A stretch of 64,000 nt of DNA from Gorsachius magnificus (taxonomy: Eukaryota > Chordata > Aves > Pelecaniformes > Ardeidae): NCBI GenBank assembly GCA_034008185.1, contig CM067086.1, positions 33,935,007 to 33,999,006 of the forward strand, read 5' to 3'. The notes below the pieces were generated by a model, which ran no database searches, was not told the origin of the DNA, and saw only the letters and a list, made by a program, of their open reading frames with translations. Numbering within the stretch: the stretch's first letter is position 1; every line of letters begins with the position of its first letter. Positions 27,310 to 37,464 of the stretch are shown piece by piece. Made by a program: the position numbers and the translations under genes.

Positions 27310-27965
27310 CAGTCTACTGTCAGTCTCCACTCTCCATTACACTTTCACGCTGGCCATATGGGACTGTTAAAGGGTGAGCCAGTCTTGCTGATCGCTCCTT
27401 GGCTCTCCAGTCGACGAATCAGCTTATGGATGGGAACCAGGGGGTCTCAGCTGGTGCGATATTGCCGCCCATGCACTGTTGTGATGGCAATTGGCGCCTG
27501 TTGTTCTTCAACCCTCAGCAACCCCACAACAGAAGGGTCCTCCAGGAGACCGGGGAAGGTGGACAGCTGCTTCATTTCCTCTGCCTCCAAGGCAGCTATA
27601 CCAAAAGCCCACCACTACCCTTTTGGGTCCTTGAAATACCCTCTCCTGAGGTAGCCTACGCCGAGGATGCACAGAGCCTCTGGGCCAGTCCCAATGAAGG
27701 GCTTTTGCCACTCATTCCCAGTTAGGCTCACTTCAGCCTCCAGTACAGTCAGCTGTTGGGATCCCCCTGTCACTCCAGAAATACAGATGGGCTCTGCTTG
27801 GTGGCAGGAGGGTACACTGTGCACCGGTGTCCACTACAGCCTTATACTCCTGTGGGTCTCATGTGCCAGGCCATCGAATCCACACAGTCCAGCAAACCTG
27901 GATGTCCCTTTCCTCCACCTGGCTGGAGGCAGGGCCCCTCTAGTCCTGGTCATAGTATTCATTAC
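27310..27965 (-). pseudogene. Protease and truncated reverse transcriptase of the provirus
   Basis: Downstream of gag, one frame encodes the retropepsin active site VVDTGAQCTLLP (DTGA codons at 27831-27820), preceded a few residues earlier by an in-frame stop. Further on, a YLRRGYFKDPKG segment (27654-27615) follows the protease core in another frame. The start of reverse transcriptase follows, with LIRRLESQG, then FNSPIWP, an in-frame stop, and GEWRLTVD near 27320. The catalytic RT box, RNase H and integrase are absent because the frame runs into LTR sequence at about 27300. Several frames are needed to follow the homology, so this is a dead gene. Confidence 0.82.
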
Positions 27966-29259
27966 TCATGTTTTGTGCAAGTCAGGAGCTCCTTCATTAA
28001 GATCAGAACTAAGATCAGCCCTTCTGACTCTGTCTGGGGAACTACCCACTGGAGACTGGCAAGTTTCCTGGAAGAACCCCCTTTTGTGATCATTTTTCCT
28101 TGCAACTCCCATGGGTTTTCCATCCCACTTCCTCATGCCCTCTCCATGGTCACGCAAGTAAAACCATAGGGTGTCCCATGGTGTGTGCTCTCTAGATCCT
28201 CTCTCTTTGGCAAAGAAATGCTTACTCCTAATAGCCAAGATACTGGTCTGTACAGGTGGGGAATAGAACATCTTCTCTTTGAGTTGCTGGGACTCCTGGG
28301 ACAGATTCTCTACAGCCGAGAGAAGGGAGGAAGAGAGACTTTCTTTGTATTCCTGGAGTAGGTGAACCAATTCATCCACTGTTTGTCCCTTTCCACCTTT
28401 CCAGGTCACTACTGCCAATGAGTTGGCATACGATGATGGTGTGCTCCGTAAAAACTTCCACCCCATGGGTTGTGTGCACTTGACTTCATCTGGATCTTTG
28501 GATAACTGCTCATTATTCAGGCATCATAAACCACCTCCAGCATTGGTAATTCCCTCAGGTACTGGATGCCCCTACTCATGGTGGGCCACTTGCCTGGGCA
28601 ACATATAACATCTTCCTTGAAGGGATAACTGACAGGAGTCACCTCCAGAGGCTGAGGGCTTGTGCCCCTTTTCCAATCGCTTTGTCCCTAAAAAGGGATC
28701 CCAGCTGTTTGGCTTCCTTAACCTCTAGTTCCAGGCTACTGCCCCATTATCCCAGCACTGGAGCAACCAGGTGACCATGTATTCGGCCTGGATGATGGCT
28801 GAAATCTTTTCATGTACCTTGCAGCTCACTCAGGGCTAGAGATCAGGTGGTTACAGTCTCATTTATGGGTTCTTCATCATCCTCCTCCTGTTCTCGTGAT
28901 GGCCCTGCTTTAGGGTCATCTGCCTCCTCGCTGTCAAGACCGTATGCTTCTTCCACCTGCTCCCTCTTAGGAAGAGCTTCCTCATCCCTTTCTAAACGAG
29001 CTGACTTCCACCTCAAATATTTGTTCTTGTGTATAGGGGTGACTGATACCAGCACAGGTTTGTTCCCTGGTTTAGCCATGGTGCCTGTTGCCGGAGTTGG
29101 AGTAGCCACAGTGCCTGTCACCAGGGTCAATCTCTGGATGGTATTCTTAAATAGTTGTTTAACCCTGAACCAGACCTGAACCACATTCAGGAGACACAGC
29201 AATAGGAACATGCTATATTGCTTGGGTTTGAACCTCCCAGGGATATTCAAAATTCTCAA
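27966..29259 (-). pseudogene. gag remnant of the ERVL-like provirus
   Basis: Two open segments on the provirus sense strand carry gag-type sequence. The first (29259-28843) becomes highly charged and acidic toward its end (LERDEEALPKREQVEEAY, then an acidic EEDDEEP stretch), like a matrix/linker region. The second (28466-27966) has a WKFLRS start and a coiled-coil-prone stretch with LLQEYKESLSSSLL, and ends with a capsid-like LWFYLRDHGE segment. They are separated by about 380 bases with no long open frame, so the gene is broken. No zinc-knuckle CCHC motif could be identified with certainty. Assignment rests on position between the PBS and protease and on general gag character. Confidence 0.65.
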
Positions 29260-29627
29260 GAGCTGTTGTAACTAGCCTGAATGAGAAAGAGAATGTGAAG
29301 GAGTGGAGGAAAGTCGTCGTCCCCTGCCTCCCCCATAGATTGGTTATTCAAGGAGAAGAGGTAAAAAGTGTAATTATTAATAGTTTCTGAGCGATGCCTC
29401 CCAAAGTATGGGGACAACGACAGTGTTGAGTACAATCTCATGACCGATAATTTTATCATAGCATAAACCAGTGTTACACAGTACAGCAAAGCAATAACTT
29501 TAATCCAACTCGGAGTGGTGATAAACAGCACCACAGGGAGTGCATATGGCAGGCAAGGTGTTACATAGCACAACTCTGAGAACAAGGACAACTCTGAGAG
29601 CAAATAAATCAACATTGTGACCAGCAA
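29256..29627 (-). pseudogene. Hydrophobic open frame between the PBS and gag
   Basis: An open stretch of about 123 codons on the provirus sense strand lies between the primer-binding site and the recognisable gag remnant. It is strongly hydrophobic in its first 65 residues or so (for example LPYALPVVLF, VIALLYCVTLVYAMIKL), suggesting two or three membrane segments, then becomes polar. It is not a motif I can place in gag. It may be a decayed leader or accessory frame, or a chance frame in the untranslated leader. The first codon is a conventional ATG in the reading used here, but no initiation evidence exists. Confidence 0.35.
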
Positions 29628-29711
29628 CTGTTAGACTAATACAATGAATGCTTATCACAAATTCGTTTTAACACACCCTGGGCAGATCTGTTGTTATCTC
29701 AAACCCTTCAA

Positions 29712-29729
29712 GCCCCACACTGGGTGCCA
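29712..29729 (-). other. Retroviral primer-binding site, tRNA-Lys-like
   Basis: The minus strand reads TGGCACCCAGTGTGGGGC, matching 15 of 18 positions of the classical tRNA-Lys(1,2) primer-binding site. All three differences are transitions. It begins seven bases after the LTR end, in the correct position. Confidence 0.75.
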
Positions 29730-29736
29730 AAAAGAC

Positions 29737-30284
29737 TGTTACAGTTTAACCCAGCAGGCAGCCAAACACCACCCAGTCATTCTAGTGGGATGGGGGAGAG
29801 AATCAGGAAAAGAAAAGAAAAAAAAAACAACAAAACAACAACCACAAAACCCAAACCAAAAAAACCCTACACGCATGCATTGAGATAAAGATAGTTTAAT
29901 AAAACAGCAGAAAAAAATAATAACAACAAGAGTGATGGACAATGCAATTGCTCACCACCCACTGACCAATGTCCAGCCTGTACCCAAGCAGCGACCGCTG
30001 CCCGCTGGCCAACTGCCCCCAGTTTCTATACTGAGCATGATGTCATACGGTAAGGAACAGCCCTGTGGCCAGTTGGGGTCAGCTGTCCTGGCTGTGCCCC
30101 CTCCCAGCTTCTTGTGCACCTGGCAGAGCAGGGGAAGCTGAAAAGTCCTTGACTGGTGTAAGCACTGCTCAGCAACAACTAAAACATCAGTGAGTTAACA
30201 GCATTCTCCTCACACTAAATCAAAAACACAGCACTACCAGCTATTAGGAAGAAAATTAACTCTATCCTAGCCGAAAACAGGACA
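29737..30284 (-). repeat. 5' LTR of the ERVL-like provirus (complete)
   Basis: A 548-base LTR, starting TGTCCTG and ending GTAACA on the minus strand. It contains a TATA-like TATAGAAA at 30023-30030 and, seven bases upstream, a TGACATCA element at 30038-30045, which is one CpG transition away from a CRE. The part nearest the 3' end holds an A/C-rich tract on the plus strand and the GGTTGAGAT-like block shared with the other LTR copies here. Confidence 0.9.
30023..30045 (-). promoter_or_regulatory. LTR core promoter elements (TATA-like plus CRE-like)
   Basis: A CRE-like TGACATCA lies seven bases upstream of a TATAGAAA box in the LTR. The order and spacing fit a retroviral U3 core promoter. 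The LTR points the same way as GPHN, so residual activity would give a sense-strand intronic transcript. Confidence 0.45.
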
Positions 30285-31681
30285 ATCGCCTAAACCAATT
30301 GTTAGCCTAAAAAAAAAATAAATTAATTTTCTATATGCAGCATTTACAAAAACATGACAGCAATATAAGCACTACAAGACAAATTCAGAAACACAGAAGA
30401 AAGTAAGAAACTGAAATAAAGCGGACTAAACAGGGCGTGGCTTGAGATGCCATGGAATCAGGCAAACATTACTGTTCACTAATGTTTCAGGCAACCAATT
30501 CAATAGGCACAGGTTAACAAGCTGAGCTCATAAGGATTCACTAGTTCAGACAGGTCCCATTTCACACTACAGTCCATGAGACATCACTCAGATCTGTCCG
30601 AAACTGAACTTCAAAAATGTACACCACCCCACCCCGAGTCAGTAAAGTTCCTCAAGCTACACTAGTACTGCAGACCAAAACAATGACATTTCCATCCCTC
30701 AGTGAACTGTCATGGATTAACTGCTTAACAGAAAAAAAGCAATACTGATCATGTTAAGGAAAGCAAGTTATGTCACTTAGAGTATTTCTTCAAAATATTA
30801 TCTCAAATATACTTTCATTTGTGTTCAGCTCACATGAAATTCTCTGTCATGAAGAAAATGTTTTTCTTCGTGCTTTTTCTTCTTGGTTTTTCCCCTGTGA
30901 AATGAGTATTCTGTGTACAATGCATCTTTCAACAGAAACCCAGGAATTACCCTGTAGGCTACCCGTTTACAAAAAAAAAAAAAACCAAACACCAAAAAAA
31001 ACATGACCAAAACCCCATGCTATTTGGAGACCCATTAAAAACTGCATCTTCTGAGTAATTCTGAATTACTTGACTGGATTTGAATCATTTTGCTACCTCC
31101 AACAGAATTATTCTTAACATGCCAAGCCTGCTGCTATGAAGGACCATGCGAAAAAATATTCTTTCTCTCTGTAAACCATAGAATTCCAGTACTTACAGAA
31201 GTACGATTGTATTATTTTATGATCTTCATGTACAGAACAGAATGCTTTGCAAAACTTCCAACCAGAGAAAGACCTCAGTTTTACCCTCAACAGATCCCCG
31301 TTACCTAAACCTTAAGAACATAACGTTTTTCTGTAGGTCAAATTTCTTTAGGAAGTTTCTGTGTTTCTCAAAATCAGTTATTTACATATGTCAAAGGCTG
31401 GAAGACTCTGATACTTTGGGGTAATAGCCTTTTAAACTTATCATAGCAAATAATTTAATCATGCAATTCTAGCTACACACGTATTCACTGCACTCATTCA
31501 TTAGTGTCCTAATTTTGTAGCAGAAGACCGCAGTAAGCAAAAGATTACTTACCTACACTTTGTTAATGTAAAAATAAGCAAGCTAAGTGAAGTCAATTCC
31601 CTCTGTGCTCCATTTCCCAAATTCTGATTATTCCCACAGGTCATTCAAGAAACAGTGATATGTTAATAGCACACTGTTATA

Positions 31682-31701
31682 TTACATATATATATATGTA
31701 A
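31682..31701. repeat. Perfect 20-base AT-rich palindrome
   Basis: TTACATATATATATATGTAA is its own reverse complement. It is probably a TA microsatellite with symmetric flanks. Confidence 0.7.
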
Positions 31702-34029
31702 ACTGAATTTGTTATATTCAGAGAATGAGAGGCTTGTAGGAAAGCAGCACAGAAAGAAGGTAAGAACAATCTAGTCCACCAGCAAATGTTATGGCTCATG
31801 ACTTAAAATATTTGGCTTAGTACTAGGCTTTTCTTCTTGTATTAGTACTAATCTGTGTTACAGTAGTGCACAGCTGTCCCATTTTCTAAGTGCAATATAA
31901 AGCTATAATGAAAGGTTTTCTAGACTCAAATAAATATCTACATACAGTGTATGTAGCCAAGAGTTTTATATCTTGAGTTAAAATAGAGCTAATCTGAACT
32001 AACAGGTTTATAAAAACCTGTACTCACCTTATTAAGGTTAAGTCAACAAACATTAATTGTACATTAATAGAATCCTCAAACACTTTCAGCTGAGACCCTT
32101 ACATTCTGGGAAATTCAATGTTGTCCAGAGTTTTCATCTTAAGACTTGCCCCTTACAATCACTGCACCTGAAATGAATTACATTTTCTTGACAAACTGAA
32201 AGCAGTGTCAAAATAGGAACTTTTAGCAAAGAGATCAGATGCTCTGCTATTTAGAAGATATGATCATAAATTTCCAAAACACGTGCTGCAATTTCTAACA
32301 GCCATTACAGCATTAAACTTAAAATAGTCTTCGAAAGTTCTGCCTAACAAAATGGGCCACATGTTTCTTTGAGGAAGTCTTTAGTATTTCTTCTGTTGTA
32401 TGAATCTGTTATAAGGACAGATGTATAGACAAACAGGAAAAACAGAGATTAATTTGTTTTCTTTTTTTTTCCTGCTAAGTTTTACTATACTGATTAAATA
32501 ATTACTCTTCCATTAAATCTCTTTTGATTTCCAGAACGTCATTACTTTGTAGGCTTTCTTCACTCCAATCCAGTATTTTTGAGCACAAGATTAATTATAA
32601 GAAAGTGCTTCTGTCATTTCTTAAAATAGATTCTGAGTGGGAGCACATGCCATCATGATGCTGTAACTCATCAGGAAATTATGATGCAGTATCGTCTTAT
32701 TCTAAAGGCACCTGCTAGTTAAGATATGGCCAAGGTCATATCAGCACTTATGTTTTTGAGGACTGTTTTCCTTACCAGGTTAAAAGAAAGCCAGCAAACA
32801 ATCAAAGACTGTGTTTTTTCAAGAAGCAGCAAAAAAATCTTGACACCAATCACTTTGAGTAACTTCAATTTCAATTTTGCATAGAAGCACCACTACCAAA
32901 AAAAAATTAAGATACAAATTGTGAAAATAGTAAGTGTAGCTAATTAAAAAATGCAGTGAACTACACCAAGGATTTATTTATCAAGTAAAGCAAAAAACAC
33001 TGAGGTGAGGAGAATAGACTTAATATTTTATTTCTTTATTCTTTTTTAACCATATGGCATGTAAATAAGGGTTTGGGAAGAAGGCTGAGAGGAGCTCCCC
33101 CAAACTTTTTTTTCCTGCTTGTTACAATCTTCTTAAAGTCTACACAGATAATTTTTGTTGTGGGAAGACACGGAACAAGAGCATATCAGAGAAACCATGG
33201 AAGCAAAACCTTCCTAAGTAAAACAGGCAAATATTTTTCTTTTCTTTAAAAAAGTATTTGTTACAATTTAAGTTAAACAACTGAAAGGAAAACCTGATTG
33301 TCCAGGAACTTCTTCCTTTCAGGTGTACTAATAAAGCTGCCAGGCTGGGTGATCCCAGAACTTCCTGAATGCCAAGATATTTTCATTTAAAAGGCAACAA
33401 ACCCCAGTGCTCCTGCTGTTACAGTATTCAAATACTTCAGAAACAGCTTGATATTTTTCTCCTCGTCTGCATAACTTCATGGTGGCATGTAATAAATGCA
33501 TTTTTGCATACAAGTAAAATTCAGGCCCTCAAGTCCTATACAAAGCAATCCAACAAACACCACAGGATTTCTCTATAAATAGAGATAATATATGTACTTA
33601 ATTTTTTCTGGTGGATACTTTTGACTAAAGCTCCACCAAAACATATGCCAAGAGGCTCATACACAAGGTAACACAGAGGTTACACCTGAGGCAGCATGCA
33701 CACACCCTGTGAAAGCGTAGTGGTAGATGCTGCCGTAACAGCACTGCAGGGTGCACAAGGGTCTACAAATGGCTTGGGACTACCAACCCAGAACTTTTCC
33801 TGTAGATCCATATGGGAATACAGCAAATACCACAGAGGCAAGGAACTTGGGTTTAATTCCCTGTTAGCCTATGGGGATTCAAAACCACTCATTTATTCCC
33901 CAGAAGAGCACTTTAATTAAGAAACTAGAAGGCAGGATGGTGACAGGCTTCTAATCTGCTAAAGCTAGGTAACTACCCAGTTAAGAATTAAAATGCTACG
34001 GCATCTGGACAACCAGCAGCAAGGAGCAC

Positions 34030-34180
34030 CTTGTAGCCTAATACATGGCGCACTCAACTGTGAAAGAAGACCTAGATTCTAGTCCCTGTTCCATGGACTA
34101 TTTCTGTTTTGCTACTTGCCCTCTAACAGGGAAGAAAATGCAACAATCGTTCAAAACACAAAGGTTTGAACCCTGTTCTC
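34030..34180 (+). mobile_element. Possible tRNA-derived SINE remnant
   Basis: The plus strand has an A-box-like TGGCGCACTCAACTG, then about 20 bases later a B-box-like GATTCTAGTCC (9 of 11 informative matches to GGTTCGANTCC). The setting, AGACCTAGATTCTAGTCCC, resembles heads of old tRNA-derived SINEs. A similar GGGTTTAATTCC lies at 33849. No tail or duplication is preserved. Could be coincidence. Confidence 0.35.
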
Positions 34181-34685
34181 TTCCCTCCCACTGCATGGTC
34201 CAAACTGCTAATTTTAAGATACTGAAGCGTCACCACATCTATGTCTCTTTTTGGATCTAGCCTATGAAGTGTTAGAGAGACTTGTTTGATTGACTATTTA
34301 TATCTCCCTTCAAAAATACAAGACTTCTTAGAATTTGGGCACCTCTTCAGCCATAAGACTTTTTCAATTTGAGACGTGTATGGATAGGGATGTAGCTCTT
34401 AACAGCACTGCTCCACAGAGAGAAAAAAGGCAATGCATTCCATTTTAAAAAAATATTTAAAGCTGCTTCTACTTTTGATGCAGAATTCACTGGAGCGGCC
34501 ATAATATCCCCAAACGAGTATTTGCAGAACTGGATCAACAGAATATTTTCTGCCCTCTGGAACACACAAACTCTAGTAAATCCACCTCACAAGTCTAAAA
34601 CAATGACTCAACACCTTTCTCTGCCCCCGATATCCATCATCACATTATATATTACCGCTAACCTTCTCCTTGTGTCAACTGCAGC

Positions 34686-34744
34686 TTTTTGGGGTTTTTT
34701 TTTTGGTTTTTTTGGGGGGGTTTTTTTGGGTTGTTTTTTTTTTT
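34686..34744. repeat. T/G-only tract
   Basis: About 59 bases made only of T-runs and G-runs (GGGG, GG, GGGGGGG, GGG) between T7-T10 stretches. With four G-runs it could form a quadruplex on the plus strand. It is probably a decayed homopolymer tail. Confidence 0.75.
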
Positions 34745-36839
34745 GCGCAACTTGCACTTTTTGGATTATGTACTATTTTTTCCCTACATCCAAAATATAT
34801 CCAAAAATCTTCAATCCACCCTTAAAACACACAAGAAAGGTAACATTCACACAGATTGACCAATATGATAAATTAACAGTGTAGTATTTCTTCGCTCTTT
34901 TAGAAACTGTTATATGCTTTTGAATACCACATTAAGTTAAAACTACTAATGGTCCTTTGCATCTCCAATTTCTCATCTCAAATTCTTATTCCCTGGAGCA
35001 AGGAGGGATGCAGTATCTTACTCAGATGTAAGTAAGGCAAAATCTATCACTCCATGTATGTCATCTCCAGTGTATTAACAGTGCCTCAGCAAATTAAGAG
35101 GTTTGCAAAGCTTAATAACTAAAGAGTTCTTACTCTTGTAATACTATTTTTACTGCAAGTCTGTCCTTTAGTTTAGCGACTGTACTTTAGCTCTCATCCA
35201 GAAAGGTAAAACTTTGGCGATATTGATCATGACAGACCACAAAGAAAACCAAAAGACTCTTGACTCCGTTAGAGCAAAGTACAGAACAAAAATATATATT
35301 ACATACTTCTAACATACAGAATTTAACTTCTCTGAATTAGCCAGTTTGAACAGACTACAGAATTTTAGCTATTCAGCTAACAAATTCTATACTAAAGTAG
35401 TCTGTTAAAAAACCTAAGGAACCAAAGAGAATGAGACCAAGGCCAAAGCTGTGTCCATGTAATGCTTTCAAGACATCTGATCCTGGTTACTTAATGTGAA
35501 AAGGCTTAGTAAGAAACAATATTCAAGCACAGAAAAATCCTAAAATAACACTCACTTCCTTTCAACACAGAAAATCCGAAGTGAAATAAAATTATGTGTG
35601 TCCTAAGATCATCTCTCAAATGCTAATTTTTTTTTTAAATGACCTGTAGGCCCTTGATGCAGGGACTGTTAGATAAATATTTAATAAATGACATCTCATT
35701 TAATACTCAAATTGACTGTGGCCTCTAGGGATCTCTAACTTATATATTACATTATAATAGTTCTATAAGTAATTCTTAAATTACAAACAAGCATGTTTCA
35801 CTAGTAAGCCATATTTTAAAAGTCAGGCTGGAGAATCCAAAGCTAATTACAAGAGTGAATCCAAGCTAATATAAGAATCCAAATTTATTCAAGATCCTCA
35901 CACACCAGTTTAGTATTGGTTCTTGAGCTCAGAGATTTTAAAAAAGCAGGTTTTTAGCATGTAGCCTATCTGGCATATAAGTTTCAAGACTTCCTTTTTA
36001 CCTGAGAATTTGCAAAGTACTTACGTATAAGAAATCTGCAAAATGCATAAATAAAAAATAATGTACGCTAGCAGGAAGAACTTCACACAGCGAACATTGC
36101 TGTCAGTCACAATCCAACATCTGAAATTACATCCAATATAGAATAAATCACAGAACAGTAACAAGCCATGCAGTACTATGAGCTTCAAACATCCTTAAAC
36201 CAAGCCCTTACTCAAATGATCGCATCTGGGCACCCAATAAAAGGATTTTCTTCAATTACATTCACATAACATGGTTTAAAACCCAGTCTGCATCTTAAGA
36301 TGCACCATCAATGCACAGTAATTGACATTAGATAGCTGTGTAACAACCCAGAGGAACATTACAGATGTATTACATTGACTTAAATGGAACTAACATGGTT
36401 CTTTTTTTCCTATGAAGGAAACTCCTTGAAACTATGGAAGCTGAATTTCCATTTCTGATTCCACTGAAGGGACAAGAAAAGGAGATGAAACTCCAAAGGC
36501 TCTTAAACAGCTATAAAAAGCTAACGCATGGCAGAAGTAAAAATGCTATTCACCAACCGTAGAAAAACAATTAGCCAACACTATAAACAGACAATAAATC
36601 TTTATAAATCTTTCCTTATCCTACAGGTCATGTACCAGAATCCATGGTAAAGCCATACAGTGGGACATTGCTTCCTTCCACTGATCTATAAAATTCCTGT
36701 ATTCCTGAAGAAAGGGGGTAGAGACCTTAGCAGAACAAGCTATAAAATTTCTTATAAGTGCTTTTTGTCTGGCAGAAGACCCCACACAAAGGGAAACTAG
36801 ACTTTCCACATGTCCGACTAACAGGTAGGTAAAAAACTG

Positions 36840-36954
36840 CAGCAGAACAGAGCCCAGCCTAACAAAATCTACTTTCTACAAGGAAATGACCGGCTTGGCA
36901 GATGAGGGGAGAGCAGTGGATATTCTCTACCTTGACCTCAGTAAGGCACACAGC
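36840..36954 (+). mobile_element. CR1 LINE internal fragment
   Basis: Plus-strand translation gives SLTKSTFYKEMTGLADEGRA followed by VDILYLDLSKAHSF, the CR1 RT block preceding the catalytic region. Homology stops abruptly at about 36954, where ERV LTR sequence begins. Flanks upstream are not recognisable as CR1, so the fragment is short or decays quickly. Confidence 0.75.
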
Positions 36955-37103
36955 TTTGCTTCACTTATTGAACTGTCTTTATCTCAACCCATGAGTTTTC
37001 TCACTTTAACCCCTCTCATTCTCTTCCCTCATCCCACTTGGGGGCAGTGAGCAAGTGTCTGGGTGGGGGCTTAGCTGCCTGCCTGGGCCAGCCCTCCACA
37101 ACC
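36955..37103 (+). mobile_element. ERVL-like LTR fragment (3' end of LTR)
   Basis: The sequence ACTGTCTTTATCTCAACCCATGA, the CCTCATCCCACTTGGGGGCAGTGAGCAAG block and the TTAGCTGCCTGCC end match, in order, the reverse complement of the LTR end of the provirus at 27.1 kb. It is therefore the same LTR family in the opposite orientation. Only the last 150 bases or so are present, joined directly to a CR1 fragment. Confidence 0.82.
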
Positions 37104-37438
37104 ACCTTCAGTGATTTCTTTCAGTGAATTCCTTTGTATTGCATTAAAGCAGTACATACTCCTGATATATCCTCCTGGACAACAGCCTACTTGCAAGTTC
37201 ATTGGCTGCAAAATGAAAGAAGTACAGGGAAAAAAATGAAGTCTTAAAAGAATCAACGTTAACATCATGGTCAAAAATAATAAAGTTTACAAGCAGCTAC
37301 ATATGGAAAATACATTTTCTCAGAGCTATACTAAGAAAGGAAAGCTGGAATGGGGGAAACAAGTATTTCATTGAGTTGCCTAAAGTCATTCAGGAACTTG
37401 AGGCAAAGTGGAAGAGGTGCCTTGTTATCTGTCACATT

Positions 37439-37464
37439 AAAAAAAAAAAAAAAAAAAAAAAAAA
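37439..37464. repeat. A26 homopolymer
   Basis: Twenty-six consecutive A, followed by an interrupted A-rich stretch. No adjoining retrosequence recognised. Confidence 0.9.

Larger units (their letters stand above)
27123..30284 (-). mobile_element. ERVL-like endogenous provirus, internally deleted
   Basis: A minus-strand endogenous retrovirus of about 3.2 kb. In its own 5' to 3' order it has a full LTR (30284-29737), a primer-binding site, an untranslated or leader region, gag remnants, protease with its catalytic motif, and the first part of reverse transcriptase. That part runs at about 27300 directly into an LTR end (to 27123). The rest of RT, RNase H, integrase, anything downstream and the U3 of the 3' LTR are missing. 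Flanks read ATCTC (27118-27122) and ATCGC (30285-30289), a 4-of-5 match to a 5-bp target-site duplication, as expected for this class. Ends are TG...CA. LTR sequence style and gag/pol type are those of avian ERVL-like elements. Defective: deletion plus in-frame stops. Confidence 0.9.
30285..36839. other. AT-rich intronic DNA with minor repeats
   Basis: No gene recognised. It contains an A14 tract at 30971-30984, a perfect AT-rich palindrome at 31682-31701, a possible SINE near 34.03 kb and a T/G tract at 34686-34744. Consensus splice-donor motifs on the minus strand occur at about 31546-31555 and 32021-32030 without a clear partner acceptor. Confidence 0.55.

Noticed and set aside
27304..28169. 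Plus-strand frames of 110-140 codons within the provirus
   Set aside because: Antisense to the protease/RT and gag remnants on the minus strand. No independent motifs.
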